Assembly (NCBI GenBank): GCA_020152595.1
Contig: JAIGNY010001448.1
Coordinates: 1,125,501-1,189,500, forward strand
Reading direction: 5' to 3'
Source of the DNA: Chiridota heheva
Taxonomy: Eukaryota; Echinodermata; Holothuroidea; Apodida; Chiridotidae
Length of the DNA stretch: 64,000 nucleotides
The translations under genes were made by a program, and so were the position numbers. Of this stretch, positions 1 through 11,439 are shown one piece after another. The notes below the pieces were generated by a model. The model was given only the letters and a program-made list of their open reading frames with translations. It ran no database searches and had not been told where the DNA came from. How positions within the stretch are numbered: position 1 is the stretch's first letter; every line of letters begins with the position of its first letter.

Positions 1-14
1 GTATGCTCAGTCAG

Positions 15-106
15 GGAGTGTGACAGGATGTGACTGTATATTGACATAGGGAGGGATGCCTTATGGGACATGGATGGGAGCCATGCGGGACATAGGGTAG
101 AATATA
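15..106. repeat. Short cluster of GGGATGCCATGTGGGACAT-type minisatellite units
   Basis: About four degenerate units built around GGGATGCC and GGGACAT lie near the left edge. They belong to the same family as the arrays at 318-592, 1693-2513 and 61915-62340. The array probably continues to the left of the window. Confidence 0.7.
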
Positions 107-317
107 TACCATGTGGTATGCACCAAGGGCTATATAAGGCATGATTATTTGACTTGGTTTCTTTTTCTTTTCTTATTCAACAAGCCATTTGCATATAAGT
201 TATTATAGCCATTTGCATATAAGTTATAATAGCCATTTGCATATAAGTTGACAGACTTTCATACATAATATGCTCAATCAGGGACTGATGGCTAGGATGA
301 GACTTCTTATGGAGCCT

Positions 318-592
318 ATGGGATGTCATATGGGACATGGGGTGGGATGCCATGTGGGATATGAGGTGGGATGTCATGTGAAAAAGGGTGGGATGCCATG
401 TAAGATTAAGGTGGAGTGCCATGCGGGACATAGGGTGGACTGCCATGGGATGGGATGTCATGTGTGACATAGGGTAGCAGGCTATGGGGACATGGGATGT
501 GGGACATCGGGTGGGATGCCACGAGTAACACAGAGTATGACATAGGTTGGGATGCCATGTGTGACATAGGGTAGGATGATATGGGGCACGAT
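318..592. repeat. 24-bp-class minisatellite, degenerate array
   Basis: About a dozen diverged units with the core GGGATGCCATGTGGGACAT fill this interval, with unit length drifting around 20-26 bp. Open reading frames across it (Cys-His-Val-Gly-rich on plus, Met-Ser-His-rich on minus) arise because many units are multiples of three and lack stops. They are not evidence of a gene. Confidence 0.85.
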
Positions 593-1692
593 TGAGAAAA
601 ACCACTTGCCTACTCGCCATGGCCGAGTAAAAAAAATTGTGGCCAGTAAAAATATCATAATATACTGTGTTACTCGCCAAACTTAAAGCCATGGTGAGTG
701 AAAATCTTGCTTTGATAAATAGTTTTATCTCACGTAACGTACTTACAATACTGTCTTGTGTGTTTTTCTACTAAAAACTGCCTCCACACACACAAAAACA
801 AGTGATATATTCATTAAAATTCAAAACATAAATCAATATTTGGCAGATAGCCGTCAACTTTTAATTGCCCAAAACACCACCTATTGTGTATAGCCATATA
901 CACTGTTTACATTCAGTGAACGGCATGGTATGAAGACAATGGACGTACCTGGGAAATTGTACAATATCTCTTTGTTTTCAGCAAGTTACCGCGTGACCCA
1001 GCTACACAGATAAATCTGATTGGCTCAGGTAGCTTGCAAGAAATGCGTTAGTGTCAATATGGGTGGGAACACTATCCTTCTGAGTAATTACTTCTGAGTC
1101 TTTACTTGATGGAAATGGAAAGTTCTAGAATCGCAATCTCTATCTTATTTTCTTTAAGTGGGCGGAGCTTCGGATTTCTCCTTATGCATAGAATACTGTA
1201 CTTTCCAAACTATTCCAGAAACAAATTCACTGAGCTCCCGCTGATATCGGACCAGTATGTACTACATGCAGTACAGATATGCACACAGTATGTGTATATA
1301 TACGGGCCAAAGCCGCGACAGGCATTGAGTGTAAACTTTCTGCCGTAGAGGGGCCCCACTTGTTTCTGCCAGTAGGCCTAAAATTAATGTTTAAAAATCC
1401 AAGCAAGGTTGTGCATGTTGATTTAATTTGTTTTTTAAAACACCTACTTTATTTTATTGTGCGTGTGTGTAGTCTTGCTTTTTTTTTGCTTATGTATGGT
1501 TATGAAGTCAGGCCCAGAAAAGGGCAATACAGAGGTATGCTAGTTGCGCCAAAATTGGCGAATTTTAGTTGAAAGTGTTGGCGAGTAGTTGAAAATACTT
1601 GGCGAGTGGAAATACTGATTTCATCGAATTTACTTGCCAAGCTGTATAAGAAGGCTGGTGAGTGACTTTTTTCTTTTTCTCTCCAAGCCTTC
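593..1692. other. Unique interval between two minisatellite arrays
   Basis: No gene is supported. The interval is bracketed by the same minisatellite on both sides. Its two ends carry related sequences with an ACTCGCCA/TGGCGAGT motif in both orientations (about 605-705 and 1555-1665). This suggests an inserted element with inverted ends, but no clean target duplication was seen. The small plus-strand ORFs at 1106-1348 and 1279-1572 show no recognisable domain. Confidence 0.4.
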
Positions 1693-2513
1693 TATGGGGA
1701 CATGGGATGTGATGCCATGTGGGACATAAAGTAGGATGTTATTGGGACATTGTGAGGGATCCAATATGGGACATAAGGTGGGATGCCATGTGGGACATAA
1801 TGTAGGATGCTATGTGGAACATCAGGTGGGATGCCACAGGGGACACAGCTAGGGAGAGATGCCATGTGGGACACTGGGAGGGATGTCATGTGGGACATAG
1901 TTAGGGATGCCATATGGGACATATGGTTGGATTAATGTGGGACATACTGTATGGTGGAATGCCATATGGGGAGATGGTAGAATGCCATGTGGGAGATATG
2001 GTGGAATGCCATGTGGGAGATATGGTGGAATGCCATGTGGGAGATATGGTGGAATGCCATGTGGGAGATGTGGTGGAATGCCATGTGGGAGATATGGTGG
2101 AATGCCATGTGGGACAAGGGATGGAATGCGATGTCATGTGGGACATGGGGTGGGATGTCATTTGGGACATGGAATGGGATCCATGTGGGACATTGGGTGG
2201 GATGCCATGTGGGTCATAGAATGGGATGCCATGTTGGACATAATAGTGGAATGCCACATGGGACATGTGGTGAAATGCAATGTGGGACATTTGGTTGAAT
2301 GCCATGTAGGAGATATGGTAAAATGCCATGTGGGACATGGGATGGTATGTCATGTGGGACATGTGGTTGGATGCCATGTGGGAGATATACTAGAATGCCA
2401 TGTGGGACAAGGGATGGGATGGGATGTCATGTGGGACATGGGGTGAGATGCTATGTAGGACATGGGATGCCATGTGGAACTTAGTGTGAGATGCTATTTT
2501 CATATTTGGCTGG
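1693..2513. repeat. 24-bp minisatellite array, most regular part of the family
   Basis: A long array of GGTGGAATGCCATGTGGGAGATAT-like 24-bp units. Units at about 1978-2110 are almost identical copies, and the flanking units are diverged GGGACAT versions. Because 24 is divisible by three, all frames translate into 8-residue repeats (for example MWEIWWNA on plus) and long ORFs appear on both strands (1907-2446 plus, 1901-2377 minus). I treat these as non-coding. Confidence 0.95.
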
Positions 2514-3173
2514 GTCATATGATATGAGTGTCTATTTCCATGGGCATGTGAACCATGATGGTATTTACAATTGCTATACTGTATGTAGAACCTCTGCATG
2601 CTTAGTCTTAGCATGGATATGTTTATTTATCCCTGGTCTTAGAATCCTGGTTTTCATTGTTGTGAGGTGACATTCGTATTCATCTATGCCTGAGTTACTT
2701 CATTGGAGACACCTTAGTACTTTTTTAGAAGTTTGGTCTGTCTCATGCCTATCAGCAATCAAAAATGCTTTGTTACGTAATTGTTCTTACAACATTTTGT
2801 ACTCAGTGGTATGCTTCTTACTGTTCCATCAGTTATTTCCCAAAAGCATGAGCAGCTGTAATCCTAAAACCGAATACTAAAAAGCACTGTTCACACTAAG
2901 GAATTGAAATTTGAGGGGGAATTATTGGTTTGATCGACTAATCTGCACTGAGATCTATATGTCATGTGCTAAAGCAATAGGAAATTCCTCCCTTTGTAAT
3001 ATTTTAAAGGGGAAATTCTGATAAAAGAGGGGTAATCCCTCTATCCCTTCTGCTAATGTGAACACTGCTAAAAAATCATGAAAGTAACAAAATTTCCCAT
3101 CAAAATCGGTTAAAGTTTACCATCTTACAGCTTTTTGGTTCTGATGCTAATAGCATAAGGAACCTATGCAGTC
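2514..3173. other. Intergenic sequence, nothing recognised
   Basis: Only short ORFs without recognisable domains (for example plus 2686-2880). No RNA gene or repeat structure was seen. Confidence 0.4.
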
Positions 3174-3189
3174 ATGCTGGCGTGTGTAT

Positions 3190-3308
3190 GTACAGGTATG
3201 TGTGTGTGTATGTATGTTTGTATGTATGTATGTATGTATGTATGTATGTATGTGTGTATAGGTATGTATGTATGTATTTATGAATGTATGTATGTATGTA
3301 TGTGTGTT
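3190..3308. repeat. (GTAT)n microsatellite
   Basis: An almost uninterrupted run of TATG tetranucleotides with a few GTGT interruptions. It explains the Met-Tyr-Val-Cys-repeat ORF crossing it. Confidence 0.95.
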
Positions 3309-3527
3309 GGTAAACAACAAGGTTGTTTAACACGATATCTCAAGAACAATACACTGGATTCATGTCATCTATGGTAAACAGATAGCCCATGATCTTAAGA
3401 TGTGCCTTATTGTTTTTGGTGGTGATGTCATGCATATTAATGAGTAGGTGGAGCTTTATGTTAAAATCTTGAAATGCTCTTTAACAATCACATGTCCGTT
3501 TTGTTTCATATCCGGTATATTTTATTG

Positions 3528-3617
3528 ATTTTTGAATGCTTTTTTGACTATTTTGGTTCCATTAAAATTGTCTTTCATTTGAGATAAACTTGATTGACCA
3601 CTGAACTAATCCATTAA
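3528..3617 (-). mobile_element. Right end of a TTAA-flanked MITE (fragment)
   Basis: This stretch, ending CTGAACTAATCCA then TTAA at 3614-3617, closely matches the right arm of the complete element at 17206-17772, sharing GATTTTTGAATGCTTTTTT and TGACCACTGAACTAATCC. No matching left end was found upstream, so this is a truncated or one-ended copy. Confidence 0.65.
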
Positions 3618-6166
3618 TTACTTGAAATATTAAGAATACCCAACCCAACATTTTTTGACTGTTAACAGAATTTATTTTATTAATGTAAAGACTTAAATAA
3701 GTTTTGTTACATTATTTGCCTATTTTGCATCTGACACTCGCAAAGTTTTTGTGGTGGTTATTGTGGGGTGAGTATAGAACCAGTTTACACAATGCAGTTC
3801 AATTAGCACACTATTCGCGGCCCCAGAGCATGGGCGCTTATTAGGAAGAAACTTGGGGGCTAGAAAGTGGTACAATTCTATTTTCATAAGAGCCGCGGGC
3901 GTTTATGTCGAATATGGTATGCTATTTTCAAAATGCACAGACTAGGCTACTCAGACTTACAGTAAATGAAAAAAAAAAAAGAATAATAGTATGACCTTGT
4001 AATATTATGCTGTATGAATTATATTTTCTTAATAACCTGATCACTTTCATTATTTTCTTAAAGGGGCATGCTTGTGTAATTTCTTACATTAATGATTGAT
4101 ATTTCAGTCACTTAATTTTACATATTTAATTCCTATAGTATTTCATTTTATATATCATGACTAATTTAGAAGCATGGTTTTGGTTTTCAGTGGTAAATAG
4201 ACCATAAGAAAATGGAAGTTCATTAGAGTTGATGTTTATGAAGATATCAATCATTAAACTTTAATTTGTTTTGACACATAGTTGGTGAAACTGCAAGTTT
4301 TGGAGGTTTGCATAATTTTAATGATAGTGTTTCTGTGCTTTATAAATGTTATGTGATAATCAGTGAATTGGTTTGGAATTTATGTATATAACTTAATTTT
4401 TCTGTCAATTGAGATTGAATTTTTCTAACAACTTAGATTACATGTACTTAAAACTGTTTAACTGTGGGTGGATTTGCAACACCTTTTAGATCTTGCTTGG
4501 AGCAGGGAATGAAGGGGCTGTTCTAGCCTTTGCTTGAGCAATGCCGCACATGTTTTATTGTTAGTGGGGGAGGGGGGGGGGGTGATAATCGTGTCCTAGG
4601 GAAAAGGAGGAGCATCATTAACCACTGACATACCTACACTTTTTCTTTGGGGAGGGGGAAGGGATAAATTGTTAAATTTTTAAATAAACACCCAATTTTT
4701 GTCAAAACAATTACAGCAGTTGCACAGATTAAAGTCATATATCAGTATTATCTTTGTCTTAGGGAAAGGCTATGTTTTTCAACACTCAAGATTATTTCTT
4801 AAGTTATTAAAACTTCAGGTAATTTGTTAGAATTCTGTAATCGAAAGATATTTATTGGTAAGGTCTTGCATAGTGCATCAGCCTGTTAATACATTATGCT
4901 CACTAACATAAGACACATGTGCGAAGTACTTTTGTAAAGATCCAATTTGCCGTGCATAAATGAAGTAGAAAAATATTAGCACAACCAGTATTTAGAATGA
5001 CTAATGATGGGGATTTATCATAAAAATATATTCATGACATTAAGAAGTATTATGAATGGAAATAAACATCAAATATGCTAGCATTCTTCTCATACTCCTT
5101 TCCTGACACAACCTTTTAGTTCTTGATATGCTTTGATAAAAAGGATCAGTTGGTGCTAACATGCATTCGGTCATTAACTGTTCAAGCTGCATGCTGATAT
5201 TATCATAAGCAACTTGATCGGGTTGAGATAAAACCAGCCTAGTTTGGTTGCCCCTGTCATCCAATTAATATTTATGTAACCTTTCAGCTTGACAAATAGG
5301 GTATATTTAAAGGAACAAATCATTTTATCGGTAAAAAGCATAAGTCTGAGAGACGTCTTGTCTTTATATGCTCTGGATTAGATTGCTGCTGGGTGTGTCG
5401 ACATCATCAGGTACTTATGAGAGAGAAAACGATTGCATGCTGCAAGCATGTTTCTGAGAGACTAATTTGATGCTCTCTCACCTGTGAATATATTGCTGCT
5501 TGCCATGTGAAGGTAATTGGCATACACTTAGTAAGTGATGTGAGTTTTTCCCTGGTGGTAGGATTGGAGTTTATTTTATTAAGGAATTTGCTTGTATGAA
5601 ACAGTTAAATATATTATAGAAATAACTTAAACTTAATCTATTAAATTATATTGATACTTAATACAATGCAGTTTCACATTTAAATTCTTGAACTATAAGA
5701 GTGAAAATTGAAATTTAATTCTCCATATAGCTTCTCAAGTCATTTGAATCATTTTAATTAAAAGTACATATTAAAAGTACATAATTTGGCCAATTTCATC
5801 ACATAGTAATATGCTTATTTAGTATATGGTCATCCAAGGTAGTAGTAATTTATGATCTACAAAGCTAGTTTTTCTGCTATGTAAAATTGTCTTATTTATT
5901 GATCCAATACTACAAATTTCATAGCATGTATCAGGATTAAAGCAGAAAGTGTGTAGATATAAAAGTTCTCATGGTAATCTTGCTAAATATATGCCTTTAA
6001 AGAACATATGTCATCAATTCTACATCACAAGTTTGTATTCCCTGGGCCGATTATCAAATTCCTGCTTAACAGACTGAAGTCCATTAAGGAGTTTATGCTG
6101 CCTCACCTCATATCATGTGCCATAGTATGCATTCATGTTTAATCTGCTATTATTTAGAGTATGTAG
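3618..6166. other. AT-rich intergenic stretch
   Basis: No gene supported. It contains a G-rich run (about 4565-4583) and many AT-rich ORF-poor segments. A 74-codon minus-strand frame at 5040-5264 has reasonable composition but no ATG start and no clear splice signals, so I do not call it. Confidence 0.4.
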
Positions 6167-6769
6167 TTTGCATGTAGTGCTGTCACGACATGGCTGTATT
6201 ATGTATTGATTATCGGGGTAAAAAATATTGTGATATATCAGTATGTTGCGATACTTTTCAAGAAAACTAACTCGCGACACATTGTTAAACATTACTTTTA
6301 TGATGAACGCAAGAAAAGATAATTTGCAGATATAGCAGATGATATGATCGCGTGACTATAACATTCATCACGCGTCACGCTTGTATTTGGTAATTCAGCC
6401 AATTTGATCATGAATCATCAAAGTGAGAGCCTGAGATACATGTGCTGGGCCAATTTTTTGTTCTATTTGCCAATTTACATCAGAGTGTGCCAGTGTGGGA
6501 TGACAGAGCACGATTGTTATTAGTTTTTTTCTCTCTATATTTCACGGTAATTTTGCACATTTTTAATGGCCTAAACATGACTTTTAATTTAATATTGCAA
6601 CGCTAGAATTGTAATGTACGAAGTAGCCTAGCCTAGTTGCGCGAAAATTTATTAGTTGAGCATTAGTTTTGGTATCACGATATGTCGCGAGAGACATATT
6701 TTATGTTGTCAGAAAAGAGGTATCGCTACATCGCGATAATCGACATGTCATGACAGCACTATTTGCATG
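6167..6769. mobile_element. Non-autonomous hAT-type transposon (MITE) with 8-bp target duplication
   Basis: The element runs from 6175 to 6761 (587 bp). Its ends are inverted repeats: TAGTGCTGTCACGACATG on the left and, read on the other strand, TAGTGCTGTCATGACATG on the right. The 8 bases TTTGCATG flank it exactly on both sides (6167-6174 and 6762-6769). Eight-base target duplications and TA(A/G)NG ends are the hallmark of the hAT superfamily. Similarity between the ends continues inward in patches such as GATTATCG. There is no transposase ORF, so it must have been mobilised by a relative elsewhere. Confidence 0.9.
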
Positions 6770-6904
6770 TGGACTTCTATCTGATTAACATATGTATCAT
6801 GGAATCTTTATTTATAAACACACTGTTAGTAGATGAATGGTTAGTTAAAAATGCTAGATATATAAAAGAGGATTAAACAGGCAAGTTGAATCCGTGGTGT
6901 TCCC

Positions 6905-7120
6905 TTAAAGGAATAGTCCCATGAATTTTCATGTTATACGATAGAGGACTATTTAAAGAAACAAATTAGTTACAAAAAGCATGTTCACTTCTGTTTAGAA
7001 GTTATTACATTTCAAAGGTTTTACCAATGTGTTGAAAATTGGTCAGTCTTGAAGTCATATTGTGACATGGAAAACTGTACAGCAGAGCTAGGCCTCTGTC
7101 ACTGCAAATTCTGATGGTTT
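6905..7120 (+). mobile_element. Left arm of a TTAA-flanked MITE (partial)
   Basis: It begins TTAA (6905-6908) then AGGAATAGTCCCATGAATTT. Further in it shares AAAGAAACAAATT and CTGTTTAGAAGTTATTAC-like words with the elements at 32890-33303 and 50618-51160. The right end could not be placed. Confidence 0.6.
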
Positions 7121-7639
7121 TCTTAGTTCATCAGTATGAGCATCTGTCGCATCTCTTCAAATATTTTGTGAACATCTTGAATTCAACTCTCCAACTCTTC
7201 AGACTAATACTTTTTTTTATTTATCCATGTCATTAGACATAGTCGTGAGTAGTGTATAGTTACTTTGTTTTGTTGGTTTCAATATTATTTGATTTATCTA
7301 TTTTCCATTTTCATGCATTTATTACAATATTTACAATGAAAAGACATAACAATTTTTAAGAAAATGGTGGAAGGGCTTAAAAGCCGGGGCTTTTACAAGA
7401 AGCCCACCGTAACTTTAATTAATTAATTACAAAGGAATTGTATAGGAAAGTGAAATAGTGAAAATAGAAGGAAAACAGGAACACCACCCCTACTCCCTCT
7501 TCCCCTCCCCCTCCCTCTCTCACCCAATTTGCTTACGGTAACATGAAGAAGCCCAGTGGAAAAGTAATAAAGTGGTTGGGTAAAAATAGATAAGACGTCA
7601 AATAGAATCATAAACTAAATGGAGATGAGAGTACATGAG
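7121..7639. other. AT-rich spacer with a short hairpin and a CT-rich tract
   Basis: No gene seen. A GGCTTAAAAGCCGGGGCTTT hairpin-like sequence lies near 7376-7396, and a pyrimidine-rich CTCCCTCTTCCCC tract near 7490-7520. Confidence 0.4.
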
Positions 7640-9277
7640 GGCAAACTAAAGTTTGTCATATTGAGATATAAGTGTCTTTTTTTAACTGAAGCAGATATGC
7701 AACAGCTCCCTCAACATTCTCCACCTCCTTTCCAACACCACTTAGGGTGCGAACCACCATGCTCGCCTCAAAATTTTCAGGCTCAACATTCGTGCCATGC
7801 TTGACTAAAGCAATATTGTCTACTGTGCCGCTCACAACTCATACCCGAACCACATCAACACCATCCAAAATGAAGCCCTCAGGCTTTGTCTGGGTGCCTA
7901 CACGACCTTCCCAATTACCAGCTTTCATGTTGAAGCCAACGAACCCCCCTTTCTGCTTAGGTGTAGAAAGCTTAGCCTCACCTATGCTTTTAGAGTCCTC
8001 ACCAACACCCAGAACCCTGTTTACAACCTCATCAGGTTTCCCAATTTCTCCACCTTCTTTGATAGGACTTAAACCCTATCCCTTTCCTTTAGCTTACACA
8101 TTAAATCAGACCTCCTCCATCTCGGTATCAACCCCGCCACTCTTGGCACCTTCTCCTGGCCCACTTTTCCTCCTTGGGCCACCCCCTCTCTCTATCCACC
8201 TGGTCCTCTCCACTTATCACAAATCCCAAACCCACCGTAACCTCTTTATCAATCTCCACAACCAAATCAAAGACCAACTCTCAAACTACACTTCCATCTA
8301 TACTGATGGCTCCAAGAAAGGCGACAAGACAGCTGCTGCTGCCGTCATCCAAGTCATTACCCTCAGTAGCAGGCTTCCTGACTACTCGTCCATCTTTTCA
8401 GCCGAGGCAAAGGCCATCCTCCTCTCACTCAACTTTGTTGAGTACTCTCCGCTGAGCCACTTTGCCATCTTCTCCGACTCCAAGGATGTTCTTACTTCTT
8501 TACTCAATCTTAAATGGGATAACTTCACATCCCACCTCCTTCTCCAGAAACTCCTTTCGCCCACCCTCTTGATACCCAGCCATGTTGACATCCCTGGCAG
8601 TGACAGGGCTGATGCAGCTGCTAAGCTTGCCCTCAACCTCCCCCTACCCCATTTCCTAAAACCCTTTATGACATCAAACCACTTATCGCTTCCCTTGCTC
8701 GTGACCGCTGGCAAACTTCATGGGACTCCCAAATTGATAACAAACTCCATGTCATCCAGCCCACCATTCTGATCAAACCTACCATCAAGAACCTCTCTCG
8801 TGTCGACAACGTTCATATTACCCGCCTTAGAATAGGTCACACCCACCTCACTCACTCCCACTTCCTTACTGGTTCCTCCCATCCCTCTGCAACAATTGCC
8901 ATTGTACCCTCACAGTCCATCACGTTCTCCTTGCTTTCCCCCTGTACAACCTTCCTAGAGCTTCCCTTGTTCCCCACAACTCAATTGCCGAGTTCTTCCA
9001 GAAAAACTGTCTGGATAAAATTATCTCTTTCCTTTATCATGTTTCCCTCTACAAACATATTAGTCCCCCTCTCCCACCCCCCTCTCTCTCCTTTGTACTT
9101 ATTCACCCATGCACCTCCTCTCTCAATACCAGCTTTCTGACTTTTAGTTCATGCATTTCTCTCATTCTTCCCCTGTTTTCTTTCCTTTCTACTTCTAGAA
9201 TGATCTAACCTCTCAGGCACAATTTGATCCTCATTGTCATGGTGCCATTAAGCCCTCATCAAACAAACAAACAAACA
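7640..9277 (+). mobile_element. 5'-truncated non-LTR retrotransposon with C-terminal RNase H
   Basis: A decayed LINE: remnants of the reverse-transcriptase thumb, an RNase H domain, a zinc-knuckle-like tail and a 3' end finishing in an AAAC repeat (about 9260-9276). This layout fits RNase H-bearing non-LTR clades (I/Jockey-like groups). The 5' boundary is uncertain because recognisable RT sequence fades out around 7640-7700. Base composition is clearly more GC- and pyrimidine-rich than its surroundings, consistent with an insertion. Confidence 0.85.
7707..8925 (+). pseudogene. Retrotransposon pol remnant: RT thumb plus RNase H, frameshifted
   Basis: Three segments in different frames can be followed. 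From about 7707 to 8070 one frame reads as RT thumb (NEALRLCLGAYTTFPITSFH, then VEANEPPFLLRCRKLSLTYA), interrupted by stop codons. The long open frame 7747-8772 carries the RNase H domain: YTDGS with Asp187, AEAKA with Glu220, FSDSKD with Asp244 and DRADAAAK with Asp289 (numbered from 7747), matching the D-E-D-D catalytic set. After about 8690 the signal moves to another frame (WDSQIDNKLHVIQPT, then HITRLRIGHTHLTHSHFLTG), the usual post-RNase H tail. The 341-codon frame is therefore not one intact protein, and its first half is out of frame with the true RT. Not functional as it stands. Confidence 0.85.
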
Positions 9278-10273
9278 TCTTTAACTTATCGGAAAACAAT
9301 TTTACAGGTTTTATGTTTTTTATTAAATCGTATATTTGATATTTGATTCCGCACTTAATACCTTTAGATACAATTAATATAAACAATGAGGTCATTTTGT
9401 ATAAACTTGGTGCACAAGCTTGAAGATGTGGGTTTGGGATTGGAGAATGATTATGATAGTTCTCTTTGATTTTGAATTGGCAATTATGGCCATGGTTGTA
9501 GTCTGCTCCAGTGTTTCTTGTTCAAGATTTTCAGACCAGACACCAAGAAAAGCTTGCATATTTTTGACCCAGACAGATTATCGGAATAAAGTTGATCATA
9601 TTCTTTTCACATATATGCAAAAAAGCTAAAATGAGTGCAAAGGTCATTCCCTAATTAGATCAAATTGCCCAAATATGTAAATCTTGTATAATTTCTTGTC
9701 TTCAGACGTCTCACTTTCTTTGTCACCTTTATCTCTAGAGTTTGTTTTACAAAGAAAGATGATTTTTTTATACAAAATAATTGATAATTAAAAATGTTTC
9801 TTTTTCTTTCATTGAGATCTCAATCACATCTTCTTTTTGTAGTATACTGATAAAATTTATCCAGGCCACCGAGCAATTGCACAGCAGTTGTCTGTGTATA
9901 CACTGTGCATATTTTTTTGCATATATATACAAGATGAAAAGCAAGTGTGAGATTAATTTCAATATGCTTGTACTGCCTTCAACATACATGAAAACTTGTT
10001 TTTAATCAAAGACTGACCATATGCTATGATTACACTGCAACTTTAACCTGGCCATTCAAGGGTGAAATTGCAGTTCGTGTTCGGTACTTACAGTATTTCA
10101 TGAAATGTGTTTGTCCCCCAGATGCTCATAATACCTCCCAATAAACTCAGAAATTACAATGTTGTTATGTGGAAAATAATTTTGGCCCTTTATATATCTC
10201 AAATGATGTACATTACGCAAGTATTATTTGAAGAAGTCATGTTAAAAAGCAGCAAAAATTTTAATATGCACAA
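9278..10273. other. Intergenic sequence, nothing recognised
   Basis: AT-rich with only short domain-free ORFs on both strands. Confidence 0.4.
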
Positions 10274-10985
10274 AGGTGCTGGTGATTACAATCAACTGGA
10301 AGAATGGATACAAAGAAAAACACATCTATACACATTTCTCCCCCATTGACAGTCCGGAAGCATGCCTATTAATAGAAACATGTTTAACACACGAGAATAT
10401 TGAAGTCACGCAGCCACATTGTCCAGATATTGTGATAAAATGGCAAAGTTTCTAATTGATGTACTTGAAATATTAAACATCATTGGTTTGAACAACATTT
10501 GAATTTTTTAAATGGCTGTTTCGCACCTATTTTTAATATTTTGAAAATGGCATGGTGAACATACCAAATGGGGGTGGAAAGTTGTAGCCATGACAGTAAT
10601 AAAGGTATTTTCAAGTTTGACGTTTCCCCTAGAATAGCTATTTTTTTCCAGATGTATTTCAAATTTGAAAAATGTAACATTACATAACCCTTTAATGTTA
10701 TGATAGCAAAGGATTATGGGAAATATCACAAAATAGCAGCTTTGCATGTAGCAAAATGTTGCCATTAATTGGAACATTTATGTTCCCATTAATAGGCATG
10801 CTGCCAGACTGATTGAATAAATGTACTTTGCTTTGTTACTGTACATATATGATATCTGTTTTATCTGTTAAACATGTTCCTATTAATAGGCATGCTTCTG
10901 GACTGTCAATGGGGTAGAAGTGTATATAGATGTGTTTTCTTTGTATCCATTTTTCCAGTTGATTGTAATCACCAGCACATTAATT
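10274..10985. mobile_element. Long terminal-inverted-repeat element (~0.7 kb)
   Basis: The left arm (about 10274-10396) and right arm (about 10864-10985) are inverted copies over roughly 120 bp. They share GTGCTGGTGATTACAATCAA and CCATTGACAGTCC, then AAGCATGCCTATTAATAG. A third partial copy of the inner motif lies at about 10782-10812 (CCCATTAATAGGCATGCTGC). No coding capacity and no convincing target duplication, so the superfamily is not assigned. Confidence 0.8.
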
Positions 10986-11439
10986 ACCATATTATAGTGG
11001 TACTCTCTTTCTTTGGGTTAACTTTTTATAGTTACCACATGTTGTACTTACATTCTTTTTCGCTGTTTTAATTAGCGTATCTGACTGTACAACATCCATA
11101 TAGTGGACGTGAGTAATGTTAATTAACATTTCTTGCACTTTTTGTACTCACACGAGTGTTGTTCTTGTGCCTTGCAGCAACACATTTCGTGGATTCAAGT
11201 GGCAGAAAAAGAAGTACAAACTCGTTGGTTCTTGGATTTCTTTGCTGTTGGTCAAAAAGCATCATATTACCAATTATGCACTGTGCATTAATGTTTTGCA
11301 TCTAATTGTATTATTTGTGCTGTTTATCAACTGTGAAAATGTGAGGGAGGGAAGAAGGAGCATAGGTATTCGGTAAAGCTTGAGACACACAAAATTGTAT
11401 CTTTGTAAAAACTGAATTTAGAGTGAAACACTTCCTTAT
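10986..11439. other. Intergenic sequence, nothing recognised
   Basis: Short ORFs only, no repeat structure noted. Confidence 0.4.

Noticed and set aside
1907-2446. Long overlapping ORFs on both strands rich in Met/Trp/Cys/His
   Set aside because: They are translations of a 24-bp minisatellite whose period is a multiple of three. All frames are equally open and there are no splice or start signals.
5040-5264. Minus-strand 74-codon frame with gene-like composition
   Set aside because: It starts at TTG rather than ATG, has no clear acceptor or donor, and no recognisable domain.
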